Source: Siderastrea radians
Taxonomy: Eukaryota > Cnidaria > Anthozoa > Scleractinia > Rhizangiidae
NCBI GenBank assembly: GCA_964017195.1
Contig: OZ024898.1
Location: 11,245,130-11,309,129 of the forward strand
Direction of reading: 5' to 3'
DNA length: 64,000 nucleotides
The position numbers and the translations under genes are program-made. This document shows positions 23,410 to 34,890 of the stretch, one piece after another. Below the pieces are notes generated by a model that had not been told where the DNA came from, searched no databases, and saw only the letters and a program-made list of their open reading frames with translations. Positions within the stretch are counted from its first letter, which is position 1, and each line of letters opens with the position of its first letter.

Positions 23410-24686
23410 CTAAAATTCCAAAAATGAAAAGAAAAAAAAAAGGAAAAAATAGAGAAATAAATTATAGTTTTCTGTATACAAGAATATGTCATTAATTTGA
23501 AACGCGTTGCAAAAGTGGCAATCTGAATGGAATATGGATAAATTATCCATTTAGCACAAGAACAGGGGGGATTTTTTGCCCCCCGTAGAGTTAGCAAAAA
23601 AGGTGCCGTTTTAAATACTTGAGTCTAGAATTTGTAGGGCAAAAACATATATGAGAAGATATATTCAGGGAAGTGGTCTAAACTACATTACATGCTAAGG
23701 ACCCACCAAAATACTTCGAGGCTACTGCCTCTCTCTATAGCCCCTTCCCCTTAACCAGATACCAATGGCATCTTCCATAGCGCCCTCCCCTCTTTTACCA
23801 ATAGACCCACTTCCGTGAACGAAAGACCCATGGCATCTTCTATGATCCCACCACCCTTGACAGCAATCCTAAAACGTATAATAATGATCGACTCTAACAA
23901 CTTATTGAGCTTCAAAAACAATCAGCAGAGGATTTTACTTGCCGATACGTTGCTTTGTGGTATTGTTTTTAACCCTAGCTAAGATGTTTAAGTGCCCTTC
24001 ATTGATTTCACCCCATTGTAATTTTACATTGCTATGATCGGGATGACTGTTTTTCATTTCACACTTTGAAGTTCATGCTCTACTCTTCCAGGGTAGATTT
24101 ATTTGCAGCACATTCATATAGCTGTCGCAGGTCTCGTGACTTAAAAAGGGAAAAAAGCCTAAATCTCAAATGGCATAGAGTTCTAGTTATTGAAGCAGTG
24201 CCAATATTTAACGACCATCAAGATGCAAAAACTGACTTACTGATTTCTTGAAATTCGCATTATTGAAGAAGTTATGACGTCATAAGTATGTATATTTAAA
24301 CATTTTCTTCTGTAGGTTTCTTATTCTTTGTAATGATAGTAATTTCTTATATTCGGATTATAAAAAAGGCTGGATTATCTCCGATTTGCGAAAAAAAATT
24401 GGAAACTTGCCAACTTTTCTCCATGTTTTAGGGATTTTTCTTTCTAATATAATGCGCGGTTGGGGACTGGCAACAAATAACCACGTGCACTGTCGATTGT
24501 TATACTTCAGATGTTCATCCTCATACATTTCACAAATCTAGCGACAAAAAACGATCCGAAATAGCGTGTGACAAAGTACCATCCAGAAAAAATCCCTTAG
24601 CAGCCACGCCAGGTCTATCTAACCTCACTACTTCTCGTGTCCAAGCAAGCATAAACTGATGGAAGGTCAAAAGTAAGTGACTTTAC

Positions 24687-24990
24687 CTTGTGGGTAACAA
24701 GTGTTGAAAACGTTGGTCGCAACAAAGATTATCTGCTAAATCTTTGCGCTGAACGAGATTATGAGACAAAGAGTCATATAAGACACTGTAAGTTGCATCA
24801 AATCCTTCTCTTTTTTTCCACTGAAATAACATTTTCAGTGCCTTTTCAGAGTATTCTTCATTGTTTTTACAGAACCCAGTTATCTCTGCATCATCGAATC
24901 CGAGACGCCGAGCAAGCTTCTCCCAGGAAAGCCCAAGCTTCTCTGACAATTCCTCCAACTCATCCCAGGAAGGTTCACCTTCTTTTAGGA
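24687..24990 (-). CDS. Death-domain exon of a host gene
   Basis: The exon follows an acceptor (GGCATTTCAG at about 24991) and ends at a donor-like ACAAG/GTAAAG. Its translation has the death-domain pattern: W-D-E-L near the start, LGLSWEKLARRLGF (helices 2-3, with the typical W..LA..LG), DDAEI, then ALKMLFQWKKREG (helix 5) and a final amphipathic helix. Death domains mediate homotypic contacts in apoptosis and innate-immune signalling, and anthozoan genomes carry many. Partner domains are not visible, so the full protein cannot be named. Only one exon is supported. Confidence 0.75.
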
Positions 24991-25261
24991 CTGAAATGCC
25001 AAAAGAACAAACAAACAAACAAAAAACAAAACAGGTAATCAAAAAAGTGACAAAACGGAATTAAGTTAAATCATTTAGATCATTATCCCCCAAACAGAAA
25101 TTATGTGGTTCACTAAGGTTCCCAAAAACAGTGTTGTTTTAACAACCAACCATATACTTTCCATGGCATGCAAGTGTATAGACGCATAAGATATAAAATG
25201 GCGACCCTTACTTCTCGCCGAATTCGGAAAATATCCAGCAGGAGGATTTGTATATAATAAA

Positions 25262-25314
<53 letters not shown>

Positions 25315-25320
25315 TAATAA
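25262..25320. repeat. (AAT)n microsatellite
   Basis: About 18 AAT triplets with single interruptions (AACAAT). Long poly-Leu or poly-Tyr frames antisense to it are artefacts of the repeat. Confidence 0.95.
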
Positions 25321-25450
25321 TAACAATGATAATAATATAAAAAAAAAATAATACCTTTATTGATAGTCATAGTAAAAATACAATGGACAGATAAGAATAA
25401 GATGCTAAGAAATTACAATCAATCAATCAATTATTAGTTTAAAAAATTTT

Positions 25451-25484
<34 letters not shown>

Positions 25485-25905
25485 TAATAATAATAATAAT
25501 AATACATTTATCTAGCGCTGTTTCCTGCTGGTTCTACAGCGCTTTACAGATGTTTAAAAATTACTGTTAAACTGTCTAAATGTAAAAAAAAAAGAAAGAA
25601 ACTATCCTTATTTTAAAAGAATTAACAAAACGAAAAATCAGCTTCCCTGGTAAGCATTTATAAAAAGGTGTTTTTCAGTCTGCATTTAAAATGTCAACTG
25701 GTGCTAAATCTTTGACGTTTTGGGGTAGGGCATTCCATAGCGATGCCGCAGCAGCAGCAAAAGAACGCCCACCCGTCTTTGTTGTAAAACCTAAGATGAT
25801 TGGTTGTCCCTCCCTCTCATATATCATCACCATCAAAAATCCTTTTCGAGCCCAATGTTGCATAAGGCGCGAGCACCCTGCCACCCTCCATTCGTTTTCT
25901 TAAAA
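25451..25905 (-). mobile_element. 5'-truncated LINE with (ATT)n tail
   Basis: On the minus strand a frame ending near 25675 contains GRSFAAAAASLWNALPQNVK, which is the conserved C-terminal signature of CR1/L2/RTE-like ORF2 proteins (G-x-R-S-F ... L-W-N-x-L-P). The closing EKHLF motif is present one base out of frame, showing a frameshift. The 3' end (CAGCGCTAGATAAATGTATT) runs into an (ATT)n tail at 25451-25503, the typical microsatellite tail of these LINEs. Confidence 0.75.
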
Positions 25906-26399
25906 AAAAAACTTGAAAGTCTAAGAACTACAAATACAAATATTAGTTTCTGTGCTCACATCACATGTGAACACACAAAAGATGTGATGCCACAAGATGG
26001 CATATATCTTACAGCACGTAGACCTAAGTACAGTACAGTGCAGGGTTTGTTCGAGCGTTCATTAAAAGGCTAACTTATGTTAATAACAGCCATCGTTCAT
26101 ATCTCCCTTTGCAACTATTCTAAGGATAAAAATCCTTGATGCACAACACGAAGTCATGTGTGCGTTACAAGGTAGGATCCACAAGGTGTACGGGCTCTTT
26201 ATATATATTAATGTACTGTCAGTATTAACTGAATAAATGTTTAATGAGGGGCCGTAGAGAAGTGTTGCGTGGAATGTGAATGGGTGCCCGTGGTCATGAG
26301 TACGGCCGTACTCAAGACCGAGGGCACAGTTTTTTACTATACGGACCGACCAAGGCAGGTAAATAACATATTTATTTTTTTCCCAACATTTGCGAGTTT

Positions 26400-26595
26400 G
26401 CAAGTCATTCTTTTATATCTTATATCTTTTTATCAATTAGGTTAAGTTTGTTTGGTGATAATTTTAGGATGTTTTTATACCCCTTTTTGTATTGTAAATA
26501 ATTTATTTCTCAAGGCTCCTATTGATAACAGAGTCTGCCTTGACTCTGACGGGATTTCCCTGAATAAATAAAGGTGTTTACTTTACTTGAAAGTT
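26400..26595 (+). mobile_element. Possible LINE 3' end
   Basis: The stretch ends GGATTTCCCTGAATAAATAAAGGTG, close in style to CR1/L2 3' termini, and lacks any coding sequence. A truncated retrotransposon tail is the simplest reading. Confidence 0.35.
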
Positions 26596-26599
26596 GTCA

Positions 26600-26760
26600 G
26601 AACGCACGTAAGTTTCACTGAGTCAGGTGGCAGGAAACCGTGGAGCGAATGTAATCATAAAGTGTTTTTTCGGCTACAAACTACCTAGGCTTATCAACAA
26701 GGAAAAGGTGTTTTCCAAGAACTGACATGCAGAGGGAAAATCGTCGCCGGCATAAGGACT
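26600..26760. repeat. 161-bp direct repeat, copy 1
   Basis: The block from GAACGCACGTAAGTTTCACT to GCCGGCATAAGGACT is repeated without visible change at 26935-27095, 335 bp downstream. The intervening 174 bp are unique. Both copies appear non-coding. Confidence 0.9.
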
Positions 26761-26934
26761 TGACAACCCAATTTAAAAGCTTAGAATTGAGCTTAAGCGT
26801 ACCAAACACAAAACCAAACTAATGAAACGTTAGGACAGTTTTAATTGCCCTTGCGTAAAAAAAAAATGAAAGAGAATACTTTGAACTGATCATTTCTGTT
26901 TAGCCTAATTCCTTTCTTTTTCTACATTTTACTT

Positions 26935-27095
26935 GAACGCACGTAAGTTTCACTGAGTCAGGTGGCAGGAAACCGTGGAGCGAATGTAATCATAAAGTGT
27001 TTTTTCGGCTACAAACTACCTAGGCTTATCAACAAGGAAAAGGTGTTTTCCAAGAACTGACATGCAGAGGGAAAATCGTCGCCGGCATAAGGACT
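26935..27095. repeat. 161-bp direct repeat, copy 2
   Basis: Second copy of the block at 26600-26760, in the same orientation. The absence of divergence indicates a recent event. Confidence 0.9.
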
Positions 27096-27099
27096 CTTT

Positions 27100-28690
27100 T
27101 TTCATATTCTGATCTATTTTGGCTGCAAAAAAATTAAAATAAAATTGTTTAACAGCAATATTCGCACATTTGATGAACTCACCATTTAAAATGTGAGGTA
27201 AAGTTAAGCTGCAAACGGACATTTAATTGTTACATTTAATTGTTACCTCAGTTTAAGGTTCCTCTGTATTATACTTTTCAACCATGCTCCCGAGCTTGGT
27301 TTATACCGTGATTAAGTATGTGCTGGTTCTTCGGATATAAACAATTTAATTATTTAGCGAAATCGTCCGGTGTGATCTGTTTTAACCAAAGCGAACGGTC
27401 CGCCGGCTCTTACGCTTATTGTCATTTACGGCAGATAATACAGCAAAATTAAAACGAGTACTCGCCTTTTTGGGGCCTTAACAAGGCCTTTAATTCCCTC
27501 CTTGTTGAATTTTTCACTTTCAACACACGTAAGAATTGTGAGTTTAAAAAAATTCGCATCTTTGAGCCATAAATAAAAAAATTCCAGAGTTCAACCGGGG
27601 TATGTTGTTTTTCAATTTTCATTCAGTGGTTTTCGCGCGGTTAACATGACCGTGGTCAGAGACAGGAAAATTCCGCCCGCTCCCAGAACCAATCAGAATG
27701 CAGGATTCGGAGGATACCGCCAGCTCGCGTACTGAGAAAAAAATAAATAGAAGATATCCTCATTAGTGAGGATATGGAAAAACGCCACTTGAGTCCCGGA
27801 TGTAGTTTCGAGAGGTCTATTTTCCACTAAAACACTCCTGTCTATGTGACCACACCCCTGGCTAGTTTGCAGGGGAACGTGGATTGAAATCCCTGTCAGG
27901 GCGAACTCTCTTTCAAAATTAATAGTAATTTTATCATTATTCCTGTTTGATATAAGCACACCTTTGAAAATTGTAAATCAATAGTAATTCAGTCTTCTGA
28001 CTGCATTTATTGATGTTCTGTAAGCTATTTCTTCTTCGTCAAAGCGGGGCGGTTAAAGGGGAAAGGGGGTACGTGCGGGCGGTGACCATTTAATATGGAA
28101 AATAACGAATCACGGTCATTAATATTCCATTTTCACACTCAACAGGATATAACCACTTCACTTTAGTAATTTAATCACGTTCATTATCTGCCAAGCATTA
28201 ATGACCATCTTATTTTTTTTAAAGCTCTCTTTTCTTGTCCTTGATATTTGTGACGCGAATATGACGTTCTCGTACACATGCATTTTGCTTTCAGGTGCAT
28301 TTTATGGTTTAGTTAACGTACAGTATTCTACAGAAATTCATTCATCTAGTATTAATGATATCGGAAAATTAATTTCTAGTGTTCACGTGTCACGGCAAGC
28401 ATGGCGTTCATAGTTCAGGGATTTTATTTCTTTTAATAATGACGTTTCACAGAGAATATAATAACACCCATTGACATTTCACGCAACAACCCCTTACGGT
28501 CCCACCTTTTGAATCTTCCCTTCTAACGAACTAAGTTGAATTCGTGTCGTGCATCGTGTATTTGATCTTTGGGTATGTTGGAAACATGTTATGGGGTTTC
28601 ACTTCCCTCAGACACCTTCAAACAAAATTTGTCGAAATTTTCGCATCGATTTCAAGCCACATTCCCCACCTCTCTTTGATTGCCACGTTG
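27100..28690. other. Intergenic, no gene recognised
   Basis: No supported gene or bounded repeat; short open frames only. Confidence 0.4.
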
Positions 28691-28697
28691 CCAGCGT

Positions 28698-28770
28698 GGT
28701 TGCCCTGGTAGTGTAGTGGTGATTACGTCGACTAGTATACGGGAGACGTGGGCTCAAATCTAGCTTCGAA
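28698..28770 (+). repeat. tRNA-derived SINE head
   Basis: TAGTGTAGTGG matches an RNA polymerase III A-box and GGGCTCAAATC, about 35 nt further on, is a degenerate B-box, the layout of tRNA-derived SINE heads. Acceptor-stem pairing is not convincing, so this is not a functional tRNA. Confidence 0.5.
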
Positions 28771-28845
28771 CATTTATGCACTCCCGAGAGGCCCTCATCT
28801 CGAGCCACAGTAATCACATCTTCGATTACAATGTGTTGCTAGAGT

Positions 28846-29400
28846 GGATGACCTGAAATGGTGATGACACCCGACCAGTATACAGGGGGATGTGGGTTCA
28901 AAGCCCATTAAGGGATTATGCTACCTCAGGAAAAACAGTTAATACAGGAATCGACGGACTGACGGACGAACGGATGGAGGCGGATGACCTGAAATGGTGA
29001 TGACACCCGACCAGTATACAGGGGAATGTGGGTTCAAATCCCATTAAGGGATTATGCTACCTCAGGAAAAACAGTTAATACAGGAATCGACAGACTGACA
29101 GACGAACGGATGGAGGCGGATTACCTGAAATAGTGATGACAACCGACCAGTATACAGGGGGATGTGGGTTCAAATCCCATTAAGGGATTATGCTACCTCA
29201 GGAAAAACAGTTAATACAGGAACCGACGGACTGACGGACGAACGGATGGAGGCGGATGACCTGAAATGGTGATGACACCCGACCAGTATACAGGGGGATG
29301 TGGGTTCAAATCCCATTAAGGGATTATGCTACCTCGGGAAAAACAGTTAATGGAGGAATCGACCGACGGACGGACGGACGGACGAACGGATGGAGGGAGG
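28846..29400. repeat. Four tandem 136-bp units with B-box-like words
   Basis: GGATGACCTGAAATGG (one copy reads GGATTACCTGAAATAG) starts at 28846, 28982, 29118 and 29254, exactly 136 bp apart. Each unit includes GTGGGTTCAAATCCCAT (GTTCAAAGCCC in the first), a B-box-like word, followed by CATTAAGGGATTATGC and a GACGGAC/GAACGGATGG tract. The array follows the SINE head and ends in a longer GACG/GGAT simple repeat to about 29440. Confidence 0.85.
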
Positions 29401-29449
29401 GATAGATGGATGAGTGGACGGACGGATGGATGGATTGCGAGACAATTGG

Positions 29450-30390
29450 TATTGTCATATTGACCTGTTGACGGAAAATTATGTTACCTGCAGCTCCTGG
29501 TTTCTTTCGTTTTCCAGTACTCGTGCTAAAACAAGGGGACGTTCTTTTAAGGTTCACAAATGAACACTTCTCTTTAACGGAAGTACCTGTGAAGTAAAAA
29601 AAAAAAAGAGGAAAAGTTTGCTCAACTTGCAACGAAGTGATTGTACATCACCAAACTGCGATGAGCAAGAGCATTTCAACGGAGGTTCGATTATGCCAGT
29701 CATCTGCGGCAGCGGTTACTGTGCAACTGAGGTGATTTTCCCTTTTTTGAAGAAATACACTCCCCACTTTTGCTTGTGATACATCTCACATACCTGGCTT
29801 CCTTGTACGCACCCCATTTTTCTACGCACTTCAACCATTTATCAATAAGGTTCCTACACTTCCAGGCCACATTATACTTTTTTTCTTGTGTGTTTCAATT
29901 TTCGTGGCAAGTTAACATTACCACATTGTGAATTACGTTGTTGAATTGTTCTCACCCTTCATTTTGGCATCGATCACGGATTTTCTAACGAGCTGAATGT
30001 GCTAGGTTGGTTTGTATGATATTTTTACCACGTCAAAGAGCTGCTTGACAATTCTGGCATACGCCCCTTTGTATATGGATATAAACTGAAAATAGCAGAA
30101 TTTTATTTCAGACAAACTAGCTACTTTCATCAGCTCATTATCATGATGAAAGAAAGTAGAGTTTTCCGATTTAGCGGAATCGGAAAGACTTTTTCCGCCT
30201 TGCTGGCTAATTGAGGATGAAAATGTGTTGTTGATTCAATTTGCACAATGCATTTTCAGTTATTCTTGTCCATTTTCTATTGAGATACTTGACAATAATA
30301 AAGCCTTTTTAAAGCAAATACAATAGGTTGCCTCGATTTCAAAACAATTCAAAAACTCATTAATAATTCATAAGTCCCATGAACCTATCA
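29450..30390. other. Intergenic, no gene recognised
   Basis: No supported coding sequence; AT-rich DNA. Confidence 0.4.
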
Positions 30391-30395
30391 AATGA

Positions 30396-30486
30396 GCTCA
30401 CGTGCAGTGACTTTATATCTAATTAAAAACACTCCTAATTAGTATGCGGTGTTTATCAGGTATAAAGTCAGTGCATGTGACTTAAT
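30396..30486. repeat. Short palindromic element
   Basis: CACGTGCAGTGACTTTATA at the left pairs with TATAAAGTCAGTGCATGTG at the right across a spacer of about 40 bp, giving a MITE-like hairpin. Confidence 0.55.
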
Positions 30487-30728
30487 TATGAATATTAATT
30501 ATCAAAACATAAACTGACACAAAAAATGGTGACTGAACATTTCATCTGATTCTTTCAAGTAATTTAATTACATTACACAGTGGATTTACGTTTTCAGTAG
30601 TCATTAAACGGCTTTCGCTATTCTCTTTGAAAACATCGTAAGTAAACAAAAGTGAAGCGACTATAGCGTAACTTCAGTATCCAAGTGTTGAATTTTTGCC
30701 TTCACCTGAGACCACGTGGGTTCCACAG

Positions 30729-31035
30729 TTAATAAAAGAATCTGGTTATGAAGCTCAGCAAAGTCTTTTGTTTTATGTTTTTGTTACCGTTTTTAGCCTT
30801 GACCGTGCACAAACAACAATAGGTTTGAATTTTGTATGAGCAACGAACCAATAAAAATGTCACTGTTAAGTTATTCAGCTATAGGGTGCGAACGTAAAAC
30901 AAAAGATTGTGCACGGTCGTAGAACTTTCAACATAAATTGCAGCACCTTTGTTTGTTTGTTTGTTTTTTTCAGCACCTTTGTTTTGGCCTTTGAAACTTG
31001 CAAGGTTTCATAACCAGTCCCTCGAGTAACTATGG
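30729..31035. repeat. Composite dispersed repeat (copies at 11477 and 20629)
   Basis: The left half (30729-30882) matches 11477-11630 and the right half (30892-31035) matches 20629-20745. The two halves lie side by side here, so the other sites are partial copies of the same interspersed family. No coding capacity is seen. Confidence 0.55.
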
Positions 31036-31253
31036 TGGGTTCAGTACAGGCAATTTACTTCTCGTCGTTCTCTGTCGCTCAACAGAAAAATCATACACCA
31101 CTTACTCACTTACCAAGCGAGTTGTCTTTAAAATAGCTCTGTTTGGCGGGTTCCCCTTTTCTTCTTCAGAATTTTCGGCTCTCAAAACGTTTGACAAAAA
31201 GAAGCGATGTTGACTCCTTCGAAGCCAGAGCACGTATGAGACCATAGGAAGCC

Positions 31254-31693
31254 CAAGCATAATATTTGAATAGCATTAAAAATGGCGTTTCAAAATATAA
31301 GACTTTGTATGGGATTTCGAAGCGAACATTTTGAGCAATACATAACAACGAACTAACTGAATAAAATTCATGAAATATTACATGGTGTTGTTTGCTATCC
31401 TTACAAAGCATTTTGAGCAATTTTAGGTCCATTTACTTAACTGTGTTAGTACGTGTATAATACATTGACAACTTGTCAATGTATTATACATGTACTAATA
31501 CACAGTAAGGTAAATAGACCTAAAATTGCTCAAAATGCGTTGTAAGGATAGCAAACAACACCATGTAATGTTTCATGAACTTTATTCAGTTAGTTTGCGG
31601 TTATGTATTGCTCAAAATGTGCGCTTCGAAATCCCATTACAAAGTCTTATATTTTGAAACGCCATTTTTAATAATATTCAAATGTTATGCTTG
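31254..31693. repeat. 440-bp inverted repeat with 1-nt centre
   Basis: The arms (31254-31471 and 31473-31693) are about 220 bp each and meet at ACATTGACAACTTGTCAATGT, with one unpaired base. They differ by a few substitutions and small indels. No open frame of interest lies in either arm. It could be a foldback element or a MITE, or an inverted duplication of a unique segment. Confidence 0.8.
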
Positions 31694-31699
31694 TGATGA

Positions 31700-32821
31700 G
31701 ACAAAAGATGTTTTTGTCGTATAACAATTTCTTCCTTTTCAAAAGCGCATTGGTTTGAACTCACTGGGGACACGCCCTATCGGTAAGTTTCGTGGGAGAC
31801 AAAAGATATGTTTTTGTCGTATGCTAATTTCCAACTTTAACAAAAGCATTATTGTTATAAACTTTTATAGTGGGTGTTTGTTCCGAGGCAAGGCCGAGGA
31901 ATTTTAGACCCGATAAAACACTGCTGCTCGTTTATTTAACATTACTTAGTTTCAAAAACTACGCAAATGAATTGCAAAACTGTACTTGTATGCATGTATT
32001 TCTCTTTAAAATATCACCACCCTTCAGTGTCAACGAGATGCACGTGGACCATGTTAGCAAGTCATCAGAACAGGTCGCCTCGCATTTTTAATGAATTTTG
32101 TTTATTTTTCTTCATAATCAGCACCAATAATAATCTAATTCAAGACATTTTAATATATTTTTTCAATTTTGAAGAACTCTGTTGGAACCCACATGTGCAC
32201 ACAACTAAAGGTAAAAATGGTGTCTGGTGTCGAAATACACTAGAAATAGATATTTTTCGAAATCCAATAGAATGATCTATCTGTACTCGCAATGACCGCG
32301 ATGCACGATTGGCCGAACGTTGCCTCCTGTTGGGTGAGATGGAGTATATTGTGACTTCATATAGTTTATTTCTACATCTTCCTTGGTTATCTTGCCCCGT
32401 GAAAACAGTGTGTCAAATAACTGAGGTCAAGTTATCAGACCACAGTTAGAAAAAAACCTTCGTAGAACTCTCTCGTGAAAACAAGGCATTGGTCCCCATA
32501 CTGCATACTTATACCGATTAAAATTATTATTTCTAAAAAGAACTTTCGAAATACCGAACGAATATAGGCTAGAAATCTGCATCCCTGCAAAGCTCTGACT
32601 GAACGACTTCTTCAGTATCTTCAGAGGTATTGAGATACCTCTACCGCGAAACCGGGAACAGAAATAATACTGATTAACTTAACTTATGCAATTTGTGCAG
32701 GCTCCCTGTTATGCAACAATGGACAAACTAAGTGATTTCAATGACATTTTTAATAGGCGGAAAAATGTGTTCCATTTAAGTTAATTTTCCGCTGAATCGG
32801 AAAACCCTAGTACGTTGTTAA
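31700..32821. other. Intergenic, ends in the TTAA target site
   Basis: No supported gene. The last four bases (TTAA, 32818-32821) are the left target-site copy of the transposon that follows. Confidence 0.5.
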
Positions 32822-32845
32822 AGTGCTACTGCGACGAAAATCAGC
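32822..32845. repeat. Left terminal inverted repeat
   Basis: AGTGCTACTGCGACGAAAAT, directly after TTAA. It pairs with the right end at 41151-41169; the single mismatch is C/T at the thirteenth base. Confidence 0.85.
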
Positions 32846-33047
32846 ATTTTTTTAACCGAGATTTTTTGGCTCCAAGTTAATGTTCAGACCTAAAACTTCA
32901 AGAAAAAATGTAATTCCGACCAACCTGACAAAGCAGTGCTCTTAACAAAGCCGCCGGAAAGTGTGTAAATTACGTCCGCCATTACCGAAACAACAACTAC
33001 TTGAGCCTACAAATTTCTTTCAGCGGATTGTCTCTCGTGAGGTCACA

Positions 33048-33070
33048 TGACGTCATGTTATCATCAAAAT
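33048..33070. repeat. Subterminal inverted repeat, left copy
   Basis: TGACGTCATGTTATCATCAA and three more bases are matched in inverted form at 40951-40973. Both copies lie just upstream of the first exon of the gene at that end, so they may serve as promoter elements (a CRE-like TGACGTCA) or as inner transposase sites. Confidence 0.7.
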
Positions 33071-33101
33071 ATTTTAGCTGTAGCGATTTTGCAGTCACTG
33101 A

Positions 33102-34201
33102 GTGAACAAACACAAGTTTACGATGTCGTCTCGCTCAAGTTCTTCGTCCATTTCTTCGGAAGATGGCTCCGAATTGAGTTCTAACGCGAACACCAGTGAC
33201 ATAGAAGACAGTGGGGCTAATTTAATCCCGTATGATGAAGATTTAGAGCCAATCGCGACCCTGGAGGAAGCCGCCGCGTACGAAGAAAACCTGGCCCTTG
33301 AAGAAGAGCAGGAACTGAAGTTTCAAAGGCGCTTTGCTGGCGAAGTAGACGTTAGTACATGGTAGGCATAACTGCGTTTATGTTTATTCACTTTTCTTCC
33401 ATCGTTTTCTTTTTTTCTGAGTTAAAATTTACTCGCAGTACCTCAATTCCCTAGCTTCGAATTTCGTGATATGTCTGGTTTTATTTAGTTCGAGCCTGCA
33501 TGTTTCTCGACCATTTTCCGCCGTTGAAACCTAAAGGGAGAATGTGGTATCTTATTTTTTTAGGTGCACTTGTGCAAATTGTTCTGTCGCCCTCGCTACC
33601 AAACCGGAGGAATGTATTTGCTGCAAGGAGATCGATCGTGTGGGAGAGATCATGAGTAAAGTGGAAAAGGAAGATGATTGTGTAACACTTCACCCCGGTT
33701 TTCAGGATGTTTGCTTGAACCAATGGGTCCTTGAAGTGGCTTCCCTCACTCTAAAGACCAAAGCTGGCAAAAATTACCGGACCTTGTACAGTCAAGGTCT
33801 AAAAACGGAATCAGAGTAAGTTATTAATTCTTTGTTTACTATGCATGGAAATGGTCTTTTGTTCGTTGTTGTTGACGTCTGTTGTTGTTGTCCTAGCCAG
33901 GTGGCTAAATAATTAATTATTGCCAAAGCCCAATTTCTAAACAAAAGAACACGTAACAGTAATGTTTTATTACTTCCCTTTATTTCAAGCATATGAAACG
34001 GCACAACAATAAATACATTGTAATTAGTATTGACCGGATGGGGATAAACCGAGTAAACTATATTTCTCGTTTCCTTATAGGTTTCTTCGTTCAGTGTCTT
34101 ACAGACAGTTTACTCGACTTGTTTGGGACTTTGTTGGCAGCTCAAAGCGCTATCCTTTGCCATGTTGTGCCTACAAAGCAATAAGAACAGCATTTCCTTA
34201 A
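33102..34201 (+). CDS. Transposon-borne P2X7-type zinc-domain protein, 3 exons
   Basis: Exons 33102-33361, 33564-33815 and 34081-34201 join to 633 nt (210 aa) with good GT/AG borders; the phase-2 junctions restore W and E codons. An ATG at 33123 is an alternative start. The N-terminus is Ser-rich, then acidic. Exon 2 begins WCTCANC, then EECICCKEI and HPGFQDVCLNQWVLEVA, and exon 3 has SYRQFTRLVWDF: this is the cytoplasmic zinc-binding domain found at the C-terminus of vertebrate P2X7 receptors, here without any ion-channel segment. Such stand-alone domains occur in many invertebrate mobile genes. Its role in transposition is unknown; DNA or cofactor binding is a guess. Confidence 0.85.
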
Positions 34202-34890
34202 AGTGGGCAATACCATGGCTTTGAAGATGATGAACAATAGCCTGTTCCTTGTATCTTGTAGACTTTGTTTCCCCTCTCTGATCATTGATATGACATTTCA
34301 AGTCTTATGATGCACAAAATGATCAACTTCAGTGCTTGTCCCACATGAGCCAAGGAGGCCCACACGGCTGGAGCTTATCCTGGTTTGTATAGCATGAAGC
34401 AACTGAGAGTATTGCTACTCCCTCTGGATGGATACCCCCAGCAGTATGTCGCTCGTACCCATAATACACCTGGGCGGAGAGAGACAATGTGGAGTAAAGT
34501 TTCTTGCCTACTGAAACAACATGATGGCAGGGAATAGTTGTCGAACCACCAACCTGCAGATCTGAAGTCCAATGCACTAACCACTACACCACCCCCCCTC
34601 CCAAATTCAAATGCCTAGCATGCCAGTTTTTTGGATACTTGATAACTTTTAATTAAACTTAAGTCAAGCAGTGCATTTATGTCCTCTTCGTGGCTGTCCA
34701 CATTTGCTGCATATTTGCATTCTCCTCCTTCCTCTACCACGGCTCGTTCTTGATGGACCAGGTCTCAGTTGGCCACGTTGACTGTCTTCCATCAAGCTTC
34801 CCAGTTCAGCGTCTGTACGAAGTCAGTGAAAAGTAAGTAAAAGGATAATTCTAACAATCATAGTCATACTGATTACTGCTTATTATATTG

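Noticed and set aside
25075..25370. Minus-strand frames with long poly-Leu and poly-Tyr stretches
   Set aside because: They are translations of the (AAT)n microsatellite and have no start context or conserved flanks.
28846..29400. CRISPR-like array
   Set aside because: The 136-bp units are contiguous and similar throughout, without unique spacers; it is an ordinary eukaryotic tandem repeat.
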